Source: Tritrichomonas musculus
Taxonomy: Eukaryota; Parabasalia; Tritrichomonadida; Tritrichomonadidae
Assembly: GCA_039105265.1 (NCBI GenBank)
Contig: JAPFFF010000003.1
Location: 4,960,001-5,024,000 of the forward strand
DNA length: 64,000 nucleotides
Direction: 5' to 3'
Of the stretch, positions 1 to 10,312 are shown piece after piece (position 1 is the stretch's first letter; each line of letters begins with the position of its first letter). Under the pieces are notes generated by a model that saw only the letters and a list, made by a program, of their open reading frames with translations, was not told the DNA's origin and ran no database searches. A program made the translations under genes and the position numbers.

Positions 1-570
1 ATGCATCAAACAGGAACCTACAAAATGATCAAAAGTGTCAATTTAGAAAGCAGCGATGGAAAGATAATTTCAATGTCTGCATCAAATGTGCCAATGTCAC
101 CAATTGCTCTCGTTGCAACAACTGCAAAGTCAATTCATGCAGTTGACTTTTTCTCAGGAACAAAAATTTTGGATTTAGAAACGCATCATGAAAGACCAAT
201 TTTCTCAATAACCGCCAACTATGGTGGAATCTTCACTCCAAGAAGCCAGGAAACACCTGATCTTGCCTTGACTGGCGCTTTGGATGAAACATTCAAGCTT
301 TGGGATCTCAGAAGTGCCAGATGCGAGAGAACAATGGTTTGTGGCTCGAGAACGGTTAAAGTTGGCTCTTGCTTCTCACCTGATTCAAGATATGTGGCAT
401 TGGGAACTGAAAGATTAGGAATAGAGATTTGGGACATTGGTGAAGGCAAATCTGTTGCAAAGATTAAGGACGAATTAAGAGGACAGACTATTCAGTATTT
501 GGAATGGAACCCAGGAACTGGAAAATTAACTTGTGGAACAGAAGCTGGTGTTATTAAAGTGTTTTCATAA
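1..570 (+). CDS. WD40-repeat protein, C-terminal part (cut by window edge)
   Basis: The reading frame is open at the left edge and stops with TAA at 568-570, so only the last 189 codons are seen; the ATG at base 1 need not be the true start. Several WD40 units are visible: a blade ending in KLWDLRSARC near residue 105, one around CFSPDSRYVALGTE ending IEIWDIG near residue 146, and a last one ending GVIKVF at the C-terminus. WD40 proteins fold as beta-propellers and act as scaffolds. The final blades resemble the C-terminus of WDR27, but WD40 repeats are too alike to fix an orthologue from this much sequence. The stop is followed directly by A (TAAA), as in many trichomonad genes. Family certain, identity open. 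Confidence 0.85.
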   Translation: MHQTGTYKMIKSVNLESSDGKIISMSASNVPMSPIALVATTAKSIHAVDFFSGTKILDLETHHERPIFSITANYGGIFTPRSQETPDLALTGALDETFKLWDLRSARCERTMVCGSRTVKVGSCFSPDSRYVALGTERLGIEIWDIGEGKSVAKIKDELRGQTIQYLEWNPGTGKLTCGTEAGVIKVFS

Positions 571-681
571 AATATAAAGTTATTCTTTCATGTTAAAATA
601 AAAAAATGATGTATTTTTTAATTCACATGTCATGAAATTTAAAAAAATAAAAATATGAAAGTAATAAAAAAGAATACAATT

Positions 682-1155
682 TTAATCTTCTTCTTCGTCT
701 GAAACAGCTTGAGGGCCTTTGTCCTGATCTTTGTTTAAAAATTGGTTTATAATGAACTTAGGAATTAAGTTAAGGGTATTATCGAATAAGCTTTGAGCTT
801 TTTTCGGTAAAGATTTGAGTTGTGTGTAATATTTCTTGTAGTATCGGCTAACTACATAAACAGCGAATCTCTGTATGAAAGCTCCGTTTTTAAAACTGCA
901 AATAATTCCAAGACAGATCTCAATAACTGGAAATACTTTGAAGCGCATAAAGAAAAAGCGGAAGATATAATAAAGAACTAGAAATGGAGGAAGTCCAATC
1001 CAGTAAGCTGACCATCTTCCAATAAATTCTTTAACGTCAATAACAACAAGAGTCTTTAAAGCAGGCCATAATAGCATAAAGTAAAAGAAAATTACATCAC
1101 CAAAGAGTAGCCACCAATCTTGTTTTTTATAACCGAGAACGGATTCCTCATGCAT
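682..1155 (-). CDS. Small multi-pass membrane protein with acidic tail
   Basis: 157 residues, convergent with the WD40 gene. I do not recognise the family. Two strongly hydrophobic segments are visible (about residues 16-39 and 50-70) and a weaker one at 74-88, followed by a basic stretch (YYKKYYTQLKSLPKKAQS) and a strongly acidic end (SDEEED). The alternation of hydrophobic helices and a charged cytosolic-looking tail suggests an endomembrane protein; any function would be a guess. The start is supported by the motif AAAAAGTGACG about 30 bases upstream of the ATG on the coding strand (1182-1189 on the + strand as its complement), the arrangement seen before several other genes here. Confidence 0.65.
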   Translation of the reverse strand: MHEESVLGYKKQDWWLLFGDVIFFYFMLLWPALKTLVVIDVKEFIGRWSAYWIGLPPFLVLYYIFRFFFMRFKVFPVIEICLGIICSFKNGAFIQRFAVYVVSRYYKKYYTQLKSLPKKAQSLFDNTLNLIPKFIINQFLNKDQDKGPQAVSDEEED

Positions 1156-1299
1156 TTAAATTTTTTTTTTTTCATGATCGTCACTTTTTAAAATTTTTCA
1201 TTTAATAAAGATTCATATAAAATAAACACGTTACTTAATTTATTTCATTGTACCAATTATATTTAAAATAAAAATTTGAAGTTTTATCAAAAAGGTTTA

Positions 1300-2698
1300 A
1301 GGGCTTACGTCCCAAAAGTGTTGTAAACTTGCCAATATTGAATAAACTCATAGAATACATCTTTCAATACTTCCAAATTATGAAAAAGTTTAGGTCAAAA
1401 ATGATGATATTTGTCCTAAACGATCAAAAAATAATTGTTTTTTTGACCGATAAAATTTTACCAAATGTTTGGTAATAAAAATATTTTTTTTAATATATCA
1501 TCAATCTATGAATCAGGGTTGTCGATCGATGATGATAAATATCGATTATCGGCTCATTATCGATAGTCCGATAATATCGATAAAAATTTGTTCGATAACC
1601 AATAATTATCGATAAATACGTTAAGCAAAACCGCCGATATTTGGTCACTATCGGACGGTTACGGTTCGATATTCTCCGATATTTTATAATAAAATTTCCA
1701 TACTTTTTTTTTACATTTTTGATTAAAATTTGGAATTTTATATTTTTAATTGTACTTCAATAGTGCATGCTGAAATAAGTGAAATAAGGTCATGGTGCAT
1801 TATATGTCCAATATAATAATGAGAAGCTAAAAAATCAGGTTTTTGATTAATACATAAAAAGATTATTTTCAAAATTTTTAAAAAAGAACCAATTGGCCAA
1901 CAAAAAAAGATTATGATTAAGAACAAAGTTATAAGACGATAATTTCCTCATATCTTCTCAGTATTAAATTATTTCCATATTTGCAAATTAACGAATCTTA
2001 ATATGTAATGAAATATTAATGCAATGCTACTAAAATAATTTGCGTTTTTTTTATTAAAAGAATATCAAGTCTAAAAATATTTAGAGAAATGGAGAGAATT
2101 TTATTAATTTACAAAAAGTTATCGTGTTCACTTTTTGATAAATTTAATTTTTTTGCCAAAATAAAATTATCTTTATTGATTTTAAATTTCATACTTAAAT
2201 ATTATTAGAATTATAATATATTACTTATCTTTTATTATAATAAAAGTTAATTTCCTATGAAATATAAAAAATCTTTTTTAATAATTTGATCATTTGTACA
2301 TACAAGCTTTTTTATATGTCATTACTTGAAAAAATAACTTTTATATAATTATATAATAATTAAATAGCCATAATTTCTAGTAAATATCTTTTCTTTACCT
2401 TAAAAAAGTTAAAAATATCGGTCATTATTAGCCATGATAAAAACCGTTTTTATCGATAATGATATTTATTATCGGATAGTATCGGTTATTCTACTCTACT
2501 CCCGATAATATCGATAATATTGGCAACGTATTTAACCGTTATCGGACACTATCGATAAACATCCCTGATACTATGAATAATAAGCATTTTATTTCCTCAA
2601 AAATATAATTGTTTTTTCAACTTTTTTTACTCCAAAAAAGATCCAAAATATTTGAGAAATCTCATTGAATTCTGAGTATTGAATTGGATGTACGCCCT
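1300..2698. mobile_element. Outer TA-type MITE split by an inner transposon
   Basis: The ends are imperfect inverted repeats: TTTAAGGGCTTACGTCC at the left (1296-1312) and the reverse complement of GGATGTACGCCCTTAAA at the right (2685-2701), 15 of 17 matching. A TA dinucleotide lies just outside AGGGC at both ends (1298-1299 and 2699-2700), as expected of a Tc1/mariner-type target duplication. Removing the inner element (1514-2570) and one copy of its duplication leaves about 0.33 kb, the size of a non-autonomous MITE. There is no coding sequence. The assignment rests on short inverted repeats only. Confidence 0.5.
1514..2570. mobile_element. hAT-like non-autonomous DNA transposon
   Basis: A 1057-bp element flanked by a perfect 8-bp direct repeat CTATGAAT (1506-1513 and 2571-2578), the duplication length of hAT transposons. 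It opens with CAGGGTTGTCGATCGAT; the right end, read in reverse, is TATCAGGGATGTTTATCGAT, so both ends carry the CAGGG typical of hAT termini, with a three-base offset at the right. Both subterminal regions (about 1515-1690 and 2415-2565) are packed with variants of ATCGATAA and TCCGATA, plausible transposase-binding repeats. The interior is AT-rich with no recognisable transposase, so it would depend on an enzyme made elsewhere. Confidence 0.72.
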
Positions 2699-2701
2699 TA
2701 A

Positions 2702-3325
2702 AGTACAAATCTAGTACGTTTAATATTGAGAGAGTGCTCGTTTATTATTTGTGAGAAGTGCCTTCACAGAAAAAGTCGATGAATTCTGTTTAAACGCATG
2801 AAAATGTCAGATTCCACTTTTTGCCAAAATAATGGTCAATTTATTTAATTTTATATTATTGTTACTTTTTATCTTCTTTTAGCGATTAGAAAAAATACTT
2901 TTCTTTTCAATAATCAAGTTATTTATCAAAGTTCTCCTATATACAATACTATATTTGATATTAAAGTTCGATCAATAATCAAGATTTTCATATTATAATC
3001 AAATTTAATTAAATAGTCCGGTATAGACTTGTTATTTTGAGAATCGATATTAAAAACGTCACTTTTTGCCTCTGATACTCGATTATCAGTTTAAAAATCT
3101 GATATCGAGATTATCGATTATCAAGATATCAGATATGAAATGTGATATAAAAATAATTGTAAACTTGATATCAATTACCGAGATCTCGAGATCTCAAACA
3201 GATTTAACTTCTTTTATAATTGGTATTTGTGATTTTATAATATTTAAAAATATATAATATAATGTATTGATGTTTATTTTAAGATTAAAATCAAAAAATA
3301 CAAAAATTAGAACACCACTTTTTAA
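2702..3325. other. Intergenic stretch with short palindromes
   Basis: No gene is supported. Around 3095-3200 the sequence is rich in GATATC, ATCGAT and related short palindromes, ending in a perfect 16-base palindrome at 3180-3195 (GAGATCTCGAGATCTC). The motif CACTTTTTG occurs twice (about 2816 and 3060), in the orientation that would serve a minus-strand gene, but no such gene follows. Confidence 0.5.
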
Positions 3326-5570
3326 GATGATGAAATTAAAGAAATCAAAGATGAGCAAACAAGTGAATCTATAAAAGATAAAAGTAGACATAAAGACAAA
3401 AATGACGAAGTTCAAGAAGAAGAGGAAGATAAAAGTGAGTCAAATAACAATGATAGCGAATCTAAAAAAGATAAGAGCAAATCTAAAGAAGATGAGGTTC
3501 AAGAAGAAGAGGAAGATAAAAGCGAATCAAATGAAGAAAAATATCAGAGCGATTTTTAAAGAAGAAAGATATTGTTCTGATTCTAATGGAAAGCACAAAG
3601 AAAATAAAGAAAGAACATTTGAACAAGATTATAAGAAAAAAGAAGTAAAAAAGACTCCAGCTTCAAATCAAAATGATCAAAAATATAGCAAAAATGAATC
3701 ATCAACTAATAAAACCAATCAAAGTGATGATGACTCAAATTCAAAAGAAGCATCAAGTCAAAAACAAAGTAGCAGTGAAAACACATCTAAAAATAAGAAT
3801 TATAAAGCAGAGTTTTTAAAATGGGTTGAAGAGACAAAAGGCGAGCACAAACGAATTATGAAAATTGCACATGACAGTGCAGCTCGTGAAGAAGCAATGC
3901 TTCTTGAGAAGCTTCACACTTTGAATCCACTAGACTCATCTGCATTAAAAGTTATTGAGCAATTATATCACATTGATTATCCATTGACCCTTCAACTTTT
4001 TGAAGAAATATTGCGATTAACAAATCAAACTTTATCAATACCTGTTCAAGATGCTGCTTTTGATGTAATGAAACAAATTCTTTCTCGCGATGATGTTACA
4101 AAAGTTATTGACACGTCCAAAATTATTGATGAATAAGTAACAATGATGGATACACAGCCTCTCTTTTATATAACAGCCGTTAAGATTATTGCTGGCAAGA
4201 TTACAAATATCGAAGAAATGGTCAATAAATTCCTCCGAATGACGCAATCTCACGTTACTCTTGAATTAATCCAAGCTTTAATTTCTAAGAATAAATCAAA
4301 ACTTGATAAAAATCCAGGATTCATCATCGATATCTTTAAGTCACTCCACGGCCAATTTGCAGTTGCTTTCTTCCGTTTCATGATGGCAATGTTTGGACCA
4401 AAAGTAGAATTTCTCAAACATGCATGCGAAACTATAGTATATCTTAGTCTTTTCATCAAAGAATTGGCAAAACTCTGTGAAACCGACGTTGAATACGTTA
4501 AAAACATGTTAAACATGCCTGAACTTAAAGATGAAGGACGTGGAGCTCTTCAACAAACACTTGATATGATATTAGTTGTTTTCATCAACCCAGACAGTGA
4601 AATCAACGAAAAAATGGTTTCGATCATTATTAAATTTGTTGTTGAAAAATGTTTCGAATTTGACTCTCACAATCCAATTCTTCCACTTTTATGCATATGT
4701 TCAACAGTTGAGAGTAAAAGAGAAGAAATATCAAAAATCGATCAAATCTGGACTTATATTATGGGTGGAATTACATCTGTTAATAGAGTTGATCCTACAG
4801 GTATATCTAATCAAACATCTCCGATATCATCTAAATCTCGCAAAAGCAAATTTATTTCATCTTTCAACTTTAACAATATCAGTAATAGCAACAGCATTGC
4901 AATAAACCACAAAAGTGCACTAATTTTGATTGAAAATATTCCGCTTTGTGAAAACCAAAACGTAAGGATCGAAATTTGGAACAAACTTGTTCAAACCTTC
5001 ATTATTTCACATGATCCTTATACAGCGCACGCAATTTCATCTTTACTAAAAAGATCAGCTGAATTTGATTTTAATGATTTAATTCCAACAATTTTGGAAG
5101 GCGTTAGAAATGAGAACGATACAATGTTTTGTTTAACATCTTTGAAATTATGTAGAGCATTGAATGCAAACGCAGATAAAGTTTTAGTCGATGGTAATAT
5201 TTTTGATTTCATGTGCATGCAAATTCCTAAAAAGGACAATGTTGTTAATAAATCGATTGGAAAGTTATTAATTAAAATGGTTCAAACAATGGATGAAGAA
5301 TTTCCTTTCATTTCCGATTTATTTGCTACAATTCTTCTTTATTTGTAAGATCAAGATACACAACTTGAAGTTGCAAAACCATTTATTATATTTTTAAGTA
5401 ATGCTTGCAAATCACAAAGAATTTTGTTCTACTTATAAAAAAGATACTTCGTGAAGTACATCGAACAACTCCCTTGGCGCTATGAAAATGAAAACGAAGT
5501 GGCAGAAGTAATCGAATATTGTGTTACTTCTTTAACAAAATTCTATCCCTTGCCAGCAGAAAAAGCATGA
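3326..5570 (+). pseudogene. Decayed helical-repeat host gene with acidic/lysine-rich N-terminus
   Basis: From about 3560 to the TGA at 5568-5570 one frame reads as a continuous helix-rich protein but is broken by three TAA codons (4134-4136, 5346-5348, 5436-5438). On either side of each stop the protein-like composition continues, for instance EVAKPFIIFLSNACK after the second. Upstream, 3326-3556 reads in another frame as an acidic low-complexity segment with two copies of VQEEEEDKSES, ending at TAA 3557-3559, so at least one frameshift separates the two. The leucine-rich helical pattern recalls HEAT or ARM repeats; I cannot name the family. Longest intact pieces are 3402-4136 and 4143-5348. 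A pseudogene is likeliest; sequencing error or recoding are less likely alternatives. Confidence 0.65.
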
Positions 5571-5628
5571 ACTATTTATAAATAAAGTGTTATGTTGATT
5601 TTGTTTATATAAATCAATAATAGTATTC

Positions 5629-5629
<1 letters not shown>

Positions 5630-5660
<31 letters not shown>
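5630..5660. repeat. Homopolymer T tract (31 T)
   Basis: A run of 31 consecutive T residues between the decayed gene and the tRNA. Length is likely to vary between strains or assemblies. It is too far from the tRNA start (about 170 bases) to act on it. Confidence 0.9.
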
Positions 5661-5827
5661 CAAAATTAATGGAAATCTTAATAGAAAAATGAGATTCATT
5701 GATGTAAATGATGCGTATAATTCATTTAGAAATTATTTCTTAGTTAGATTGATCTCAAAATTTTTTTCATTTGTCATTTAATAGAAATTTTATTTCAAAT
5801 ATTAATCATATTTTATAAATTTCGAAA

Positions 5828-5900
5828 AGTCTCGTAGCTCAGTGGTTAGAGCATGGTCCTTATGAGGCCAGGGTCGCGGGTTCGATACCCGTCGGGACTA
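5828..5900 (+). tRNA. tRNA-Ile (anticodon UAU)
   Basis: A complete 73-nt cloverleaf: acceptor AGTCTCG/CGGGACT (one T-G wobble), D arm GCTC-AGTGGTTA-GAGC, anticodon stem TGGTC/GGCCA with loop CTTATGA, variable GGGTC, T arm GCGGG-TTCGATA-CCCGT and discriminator A. The anticodon is at 5861-5863 (TAT), reading AUA isoleucine codons, which are frequent in this AT-rich genome. Internal A box (TAGCTCAGTGG) and B box (GGTTCGATACC) are intact, and a run of eight T at 5901-5908 is the pol III terminator. CCA is not encoded. Residue 37 is G, where tRNAs reading A-starting codons normally carry A; all else looks functional. Confidence 0.93.
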
Positions 5901-5908
5901 TTTTTTTT
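5901..5908 (+). terminator. RNA polymerase III terminator of the tRNA
   Basis: Eight T residues begin directly after the discriminator base of the tRNA, the standard pol III stop signal. Confidence 0.85.
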
Positions 5909-6305
5909 ATATATAAAAAGAATTAATGAAAGTGGAATCAATGAACTTATCAAATTCATATCTACTAATTTCATTCACAGAAATTGGAATTGGTACTTGT
6001 AAAAGTGAATAACAATTTTCAAATGCGCATTTGATAAAAAAAGAATATTCATATTTAATGGATATTTTTTAAAAGTTGGCAGCTTTTCATAATCAAATTG
6101 CTTATCATTCATCATTTTTGATAGGACCATTTATAAAGTTGTTTATAAATTTAAATATAACAAAATTATCTTAATAAAAAATATTTTATCAACTTAAAAA
6201 ATGCTATTTGTTTTTTTCAAAATAATAAAATATTAGTTTTCAATCTCTTTGATGTAAATAATAAATCGGTAAATCAAATTTGCTGTAAATTCAAATATTT
6301 TTCTT
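5909..6305. other. Intergenic, nothing recognised
   Basis: AT-rich DNA between the tRNA and the protease gene. I see no gene, repeat or structured element. Confidence 0.6.
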
Positions 6306-7448
6306 TCATGCTAAAATGTAAGTTGTGTTTTGATATATTTCTTTTACCAAATCTGGATGATTTACTAGATCGTATATGAGACTTCCATCAACAACATGAG
6401 TACGTGGATTTCTAGAAATAATTAATATGGCTTTGAGGATTTCATTAATGGTTTTTTTTGAAATTGATACAAATTCTTTATAGATAATTGAATTATTATC
6501 ATTGAGGTCGTTTAAAATTTGGTTAAAAAATAATTTTGTATCATCCAATGAATCTTCGGAGAAATCAGCATTTTTAATTGCATCATATATTACGTTAAAC
6601 AGTATAAATTTTTCATTAAGCGATGAGCTAATATATCCTTCATTGAGATTTAAACCAGCATAAACTTCATTTATTTTTTCATAATAATAATTTGCTGCTT
6701 GCTCTTCTATGCTAAGATCATCATAAATGTGGAACTCTTCATTTGCAAAATTAGATTTTCCTTGACCTCTGTGGATTGCGCATAATTCGCCTTTGTAATT
6801 AAAATAACCAGAACCAGAATACTCTGGCATTCCACTACAATCTGTTCCTAATTCAATATTTTTAGGTGTATCTTCAACAATATTACATTTTGAGTAAAAT
6901 ATATTGTTTCTTCTAAGTACTGCTCTATAAAAAGGAGTAGTGTGTGAGCATTTTTTATGAGTGATATTTGCAGCTTTTATACTTGCGCCGTGATTTGATT
7001 TTATTGGAATTAAACATAAATCCGGTGCATCTCTTTTTGAAAAAATCAAAAATGGAGGTTCAGGGATTAGATTTGTTCCATCAAATGCTGTAATTTGACT
7101 TATTATTTTAGTTATATTATGTCTTGCATCATAAACAACGTGCCTGTTCGATATGATATATTCTTTATCTCTAATGATGGAGTATACACCAAATGCACTG
7201 CCATTCAAATTGTCATGCGTTGTAAAATTAATTGAGCATTGAGCCGACAAGGAAACATCATAAGGAAAATCACTAAATGTAACATCATAGAAATCATTCA
7301 TTTTTGATTCAAGATTGATGATCCTATTTAATATATTATTAAAGGATGGCTGCAAAAATAGGAATATCACAATTTGCAAAACAAATGAAGCAAGCACTCC
7401 CATGAGAATTGTGAAATCATTGGTACCAAAGAGCCTGTGACGATTCAT
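6306..7448 (-). CDS. Membrane-anchored trypsin-like serine protease
   Basis: 380 residues from the ATG at 7448. A longer frame reaches 7481 but only through a GTG, and AAAAAGTG lies about 30 bases upstream of the ATG. An N-terminal hydrophobic segment (about residues 15-35) predicts a signal anchor with the rest outside the cytosol. The chymotrypsin-fold triad is readable: His in ISNRHVV (about 103), Asp in DAPDLCLI (about 143) and Ser in EYSGSGYF (about 211), with a trailing GELCAIHRGQG strand. A helical C-terminal region of about 130 residues follows and matches nothing I know. The short insertions and SGSG serine motif suggest an S1C-like trypsin-like peptidase rather than digestive trypsin. 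Substrate unknown. Confidence 0.72.
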   Translation of the reverse strand: MNRHRLFGTNDFTILMGVLASFVLQIVIFLFLQPSFNNILNRIINLESKMNDFYDVTFSDFPYDVSLSAQCSINFTTHDNLNGSAFGVYSIIRDKEYIISNRHVVYDARHNITKIISQITAFDGTNLIPEPPFLIFSKRDAPDLCLIPIKSNHGASIKAANITHKKCSHTTPFYRAVLRRNNIFYSKCNIVEDTPKNIELGTDCSGMPEYSGSGYFNYKGELCAIHRGQGKSNFANEEFHIYDDLSIEEQAANYYYEKINEVYAGLNLNEGYISSSLNEKFILFNVIYDAIKNADFSEDSLDDTKLFFNQILNDLNDNNSIIYKEFVSISKKTINEILKAILIISRNPRTHVVDGSLIYDLVNHPDLVKEIYQNTTYILA

Positions 7449-8827
7449 GAAAAAATAAAAATGATATGATATTTTGAACACTTTTTATTTTTAATAGAAT
7501 TTTGGTAATTTTCTGATAAAAAATATGGTTTTTCATAAAAAGTTAATGACTCATTTTAAATTTTGAATGATTTATATTTTTTGATTTTATTTGATGTATC
7601 TCATATCAAAATTCAATTTCATTTGATAAAAAAAAATGCATCATTTTGGTCTTTTTTTCAAAATTTAAATTATTAAAACTAAAGTCCTGGGAAAAAGTAA
7701 ACTTGAAATTAAAAGCCAGACCACTTTTTTTCATTCAATTATTTTGGCATAACAATATTTTATTTCAAATTAAAATTTTATAACTTTTTTTTTCAATTTT
7801 CTTAAAAAGCCAAATATAATCAGAAAAATATTTTTTAAAAAAATATATTTATCACATTATTTTAAAACTATTTATAATTCAAAATGGATTATAATATTTC
7901 CATATATCTAAAATTTATAGATAAAAATAAAAACAATTTTTTTATTTTAAATTAAAATAAGATATTTAACAAATTAATTTGTGTATTGAAACTTTATCAA
8001 AAATTAAGATCCTCAGAAGATCTTACCAACCTTCTTTAGCTCTTTCAAACTTTCAACAGCAATATATACATCACAATCTTTATTAAATAATACTTCTTTA
8101 GTATATAACTCTTTTTTACTACTTCTTTTCAACACGATTATTCTTATCTTACTCAATAAACTTCATTAAGCTAAAATCAGAAGCGCTATTTTACACCATA
8201 CGTTTTATTAAACAAAAGTTCTTCATATTGTAACTCATTTCTACAACTTTTTATATTTCCAAAATTATTTCTCATCACGCCTTACAAACTTCCTCAGACA
8301 TAATCAACAGCACTATATACATCACAATCTTTATTAAATAATACTTCTTTACGTTATAAGTCATTTCTACTACTCCTTTTTTAGCATATCTTATTCTTAT
8401 CTTACTCAACAAACTTCCTCAGACAAAATCAGAAACGCCATTTTACACCGCATGTTTTATTAGCCATTAGCTAAATATCTCAGCAAATAATTTTCAGAAG
8501 GGGCAGCACTCTGCAAATCTCTATAGGATTTTTCTAAAATTATAATATTTATTTTATTAATGGACAGATAATTGGTTTTTATTATTTTTAATCTATTCCA
8601 TATGGCCAATTTTGAAATATTACATATGATCATTTTGAAAAGGACATGTGAGATGAAATTTGTTTTGAAGAAGAAAAATATGAGCAATTTAACACAAAAA
8701 AGATGTATAAAAGAGTCAAAAAAAACCACATACAAATATTTGATGGAATTGTTTATTATTGAATAAAAATAAATGGGAATGCAGTTATTTCAAATGCATT
8801 TATACAAATCTTTCCGATAAAAATATA
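7449..8827. other. Intergenic with an old tandem duplication
   Basis: Mostly AT-rich DNA. Two diverged direct copies with a period of about 251 bases occupy roughly 8045-8470; each contains CAACAGCA(A/C)TATATACATC (8054 and 8305) and a block near TTATTCTTATCTTACTCAA (about 8138 and 8391). Read on the minus strand both copies give similar short peptide stretches (such as KEVLFNKDCDVYIAV) broken by stops, so this may be a duplicated fragment of a dead host gene. Small open frames at 8460-8766 overlap on both strands and are not credible genes. Confidence 0.5.
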
Positions 8828-10312
8828 GGTGGGCCACCTATGAATTTTTATAACTTTTGCACCATTAGATAGATTACATATAATAATAAAATAAAATATT
8901 AATTATAGCTCATAAATATTAAAGATAAAGTTTTTATGAATAATTTAAATTTTCATATTTTTTTTGTAAACTATTCAAATTGTATAGATAAAATCTTTCA
9001 AAAATATTTGAAATAATTTTCTCAAAATTAAAAGAATTTAAAAAGATCATTCAATTTATATAAGAAAATTTCATTTATTAAGAATAAAAATATCTATTTT
9101 AATCTTAAATTAATTGTTTAATTTAATTTTGTTTAAAGTTATATCTTGTTGATTGTAATCAAAGACAAAATATAAAAAGAAATAAATGATTTTTTCTATA
9201 CCTAAAATTTTGAATATAACAATTGAAGCATGCTATAAAAATTCGTTTTGAAAAAGTTAGAAATAATCAATTATTCGATTATAATGATTTTGAAAATTTA
9301 TTAGTATATGATTTATTATAAAATATTTTAAAATATTATTTACTATTATATTTATGTTTTTAATATTATAATATAAATATATTATGTTTATTTCTATTTA
9401 AATCGCTATATTTATAATTTTTATTAAAACTTAGTTTTTTTTGAAATTTTAAAAATTCAAATAATTATAAAATAATTTTTATTTTGATTATCTTTGCTTT
9501 TTAAATTTATATTGAAATATCTCATTTATATATATTTATTATATATATTTTCATTATGAAATAATAATATTAATAAAGATTAATTCAATTTAAAATTAAG
9601 ATATTGCTTTTTCTAAAAATCTCAAAATTTCAATAAGGGAACAAATATAAAAAATATTTGAAAGCTATTTTTATAAATTGAGAGAAAATTGAATAAAAAA
9701 AAGCTGATTTTAATTTTTTATGATTTTTTAATAAAGGTCCAATATTCTAGGACATATATCTGATTTTAATTTACCTTTATTTATACCAAATTTATTGTTT
9801 GACCGTTTATAATTTCTTACCAAGTGGCTCCAAAATTGAATCATTCCGTTAACTAATTCAACTTTTTGAATATATTTTTCCAACTAACCTTTATCTTTGA
9901 AGTTATGTTATAACTAACTATATCAATAAAAAGCCTGGGCGATGAAGAAACTAAATATCAAAAAAGAAAACATTCAATTTTTTTATATACTTCTGAAAAT
10001 TAAAAATACCTTTTATTTTAACTTTTTAGAGAAATCTATTAATTATTTTATATTGTTTCCAGATCATTCTTGATGTATGACATAGATAATATCATAAAAT
10101 AATAGAAATATGTATTTTAATTCATTTGAACTTGTGATATTGCATATCATGTATTAAAAAAAAAGTTGATGAATATTAGTTCAAAACTTAATTTAACAAC
10201 TGCATCCTATCATATATGTGTTATATAAATATATATTATGAAATTGCTGAATAATTCTTAAAATTCGAAGAAAAAAAGAACTTTTTTAAAGTCAAAAAAA
10301 AAGTGGCCCACC
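8828..10312. mobile_element. Decayed TA-type DNA transposon, family 1 (copy 1)
   Basis: The ends are inverted: GGTGGGCCAC at 8828-8837 and GTGGCCCACC at 10303-10312, each abutting TATA outside, consistent with TA-targeted insertion of a Tc1/mariner or related element. The right half is shared, in opposite orientation, with sequence starting at 20848: both begin GGTG(G/A)G(C/A)CAC followed by a T run and TTGAC, share CTTCGAATTTTA, and about 0.4 kb in share an AACTTCAAAGATAAAG...AACGGAATGATTCAATTTT block (9770-9925 and about 21245-21365). Two collinear, diverged copies make a transposon family likely. There is no open transposase frame; it is either non-autonomous or long dead. Confidence 0.55.

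Noticed and set aside
3326-5570. Alternative genetic code (TAA read as glutamine)
   Set aside because: All other genes in the window end at TAA or TGA in the usual way and none has internal TAA, so a code change confined to one gene is not reasonable.
8460-8766. Overlapping 91- and 64-codon frames on opposite strands
   Set aside because: They have the amino-acid bias of random AT-rich DNA, no family resemblance, and overlap each other.
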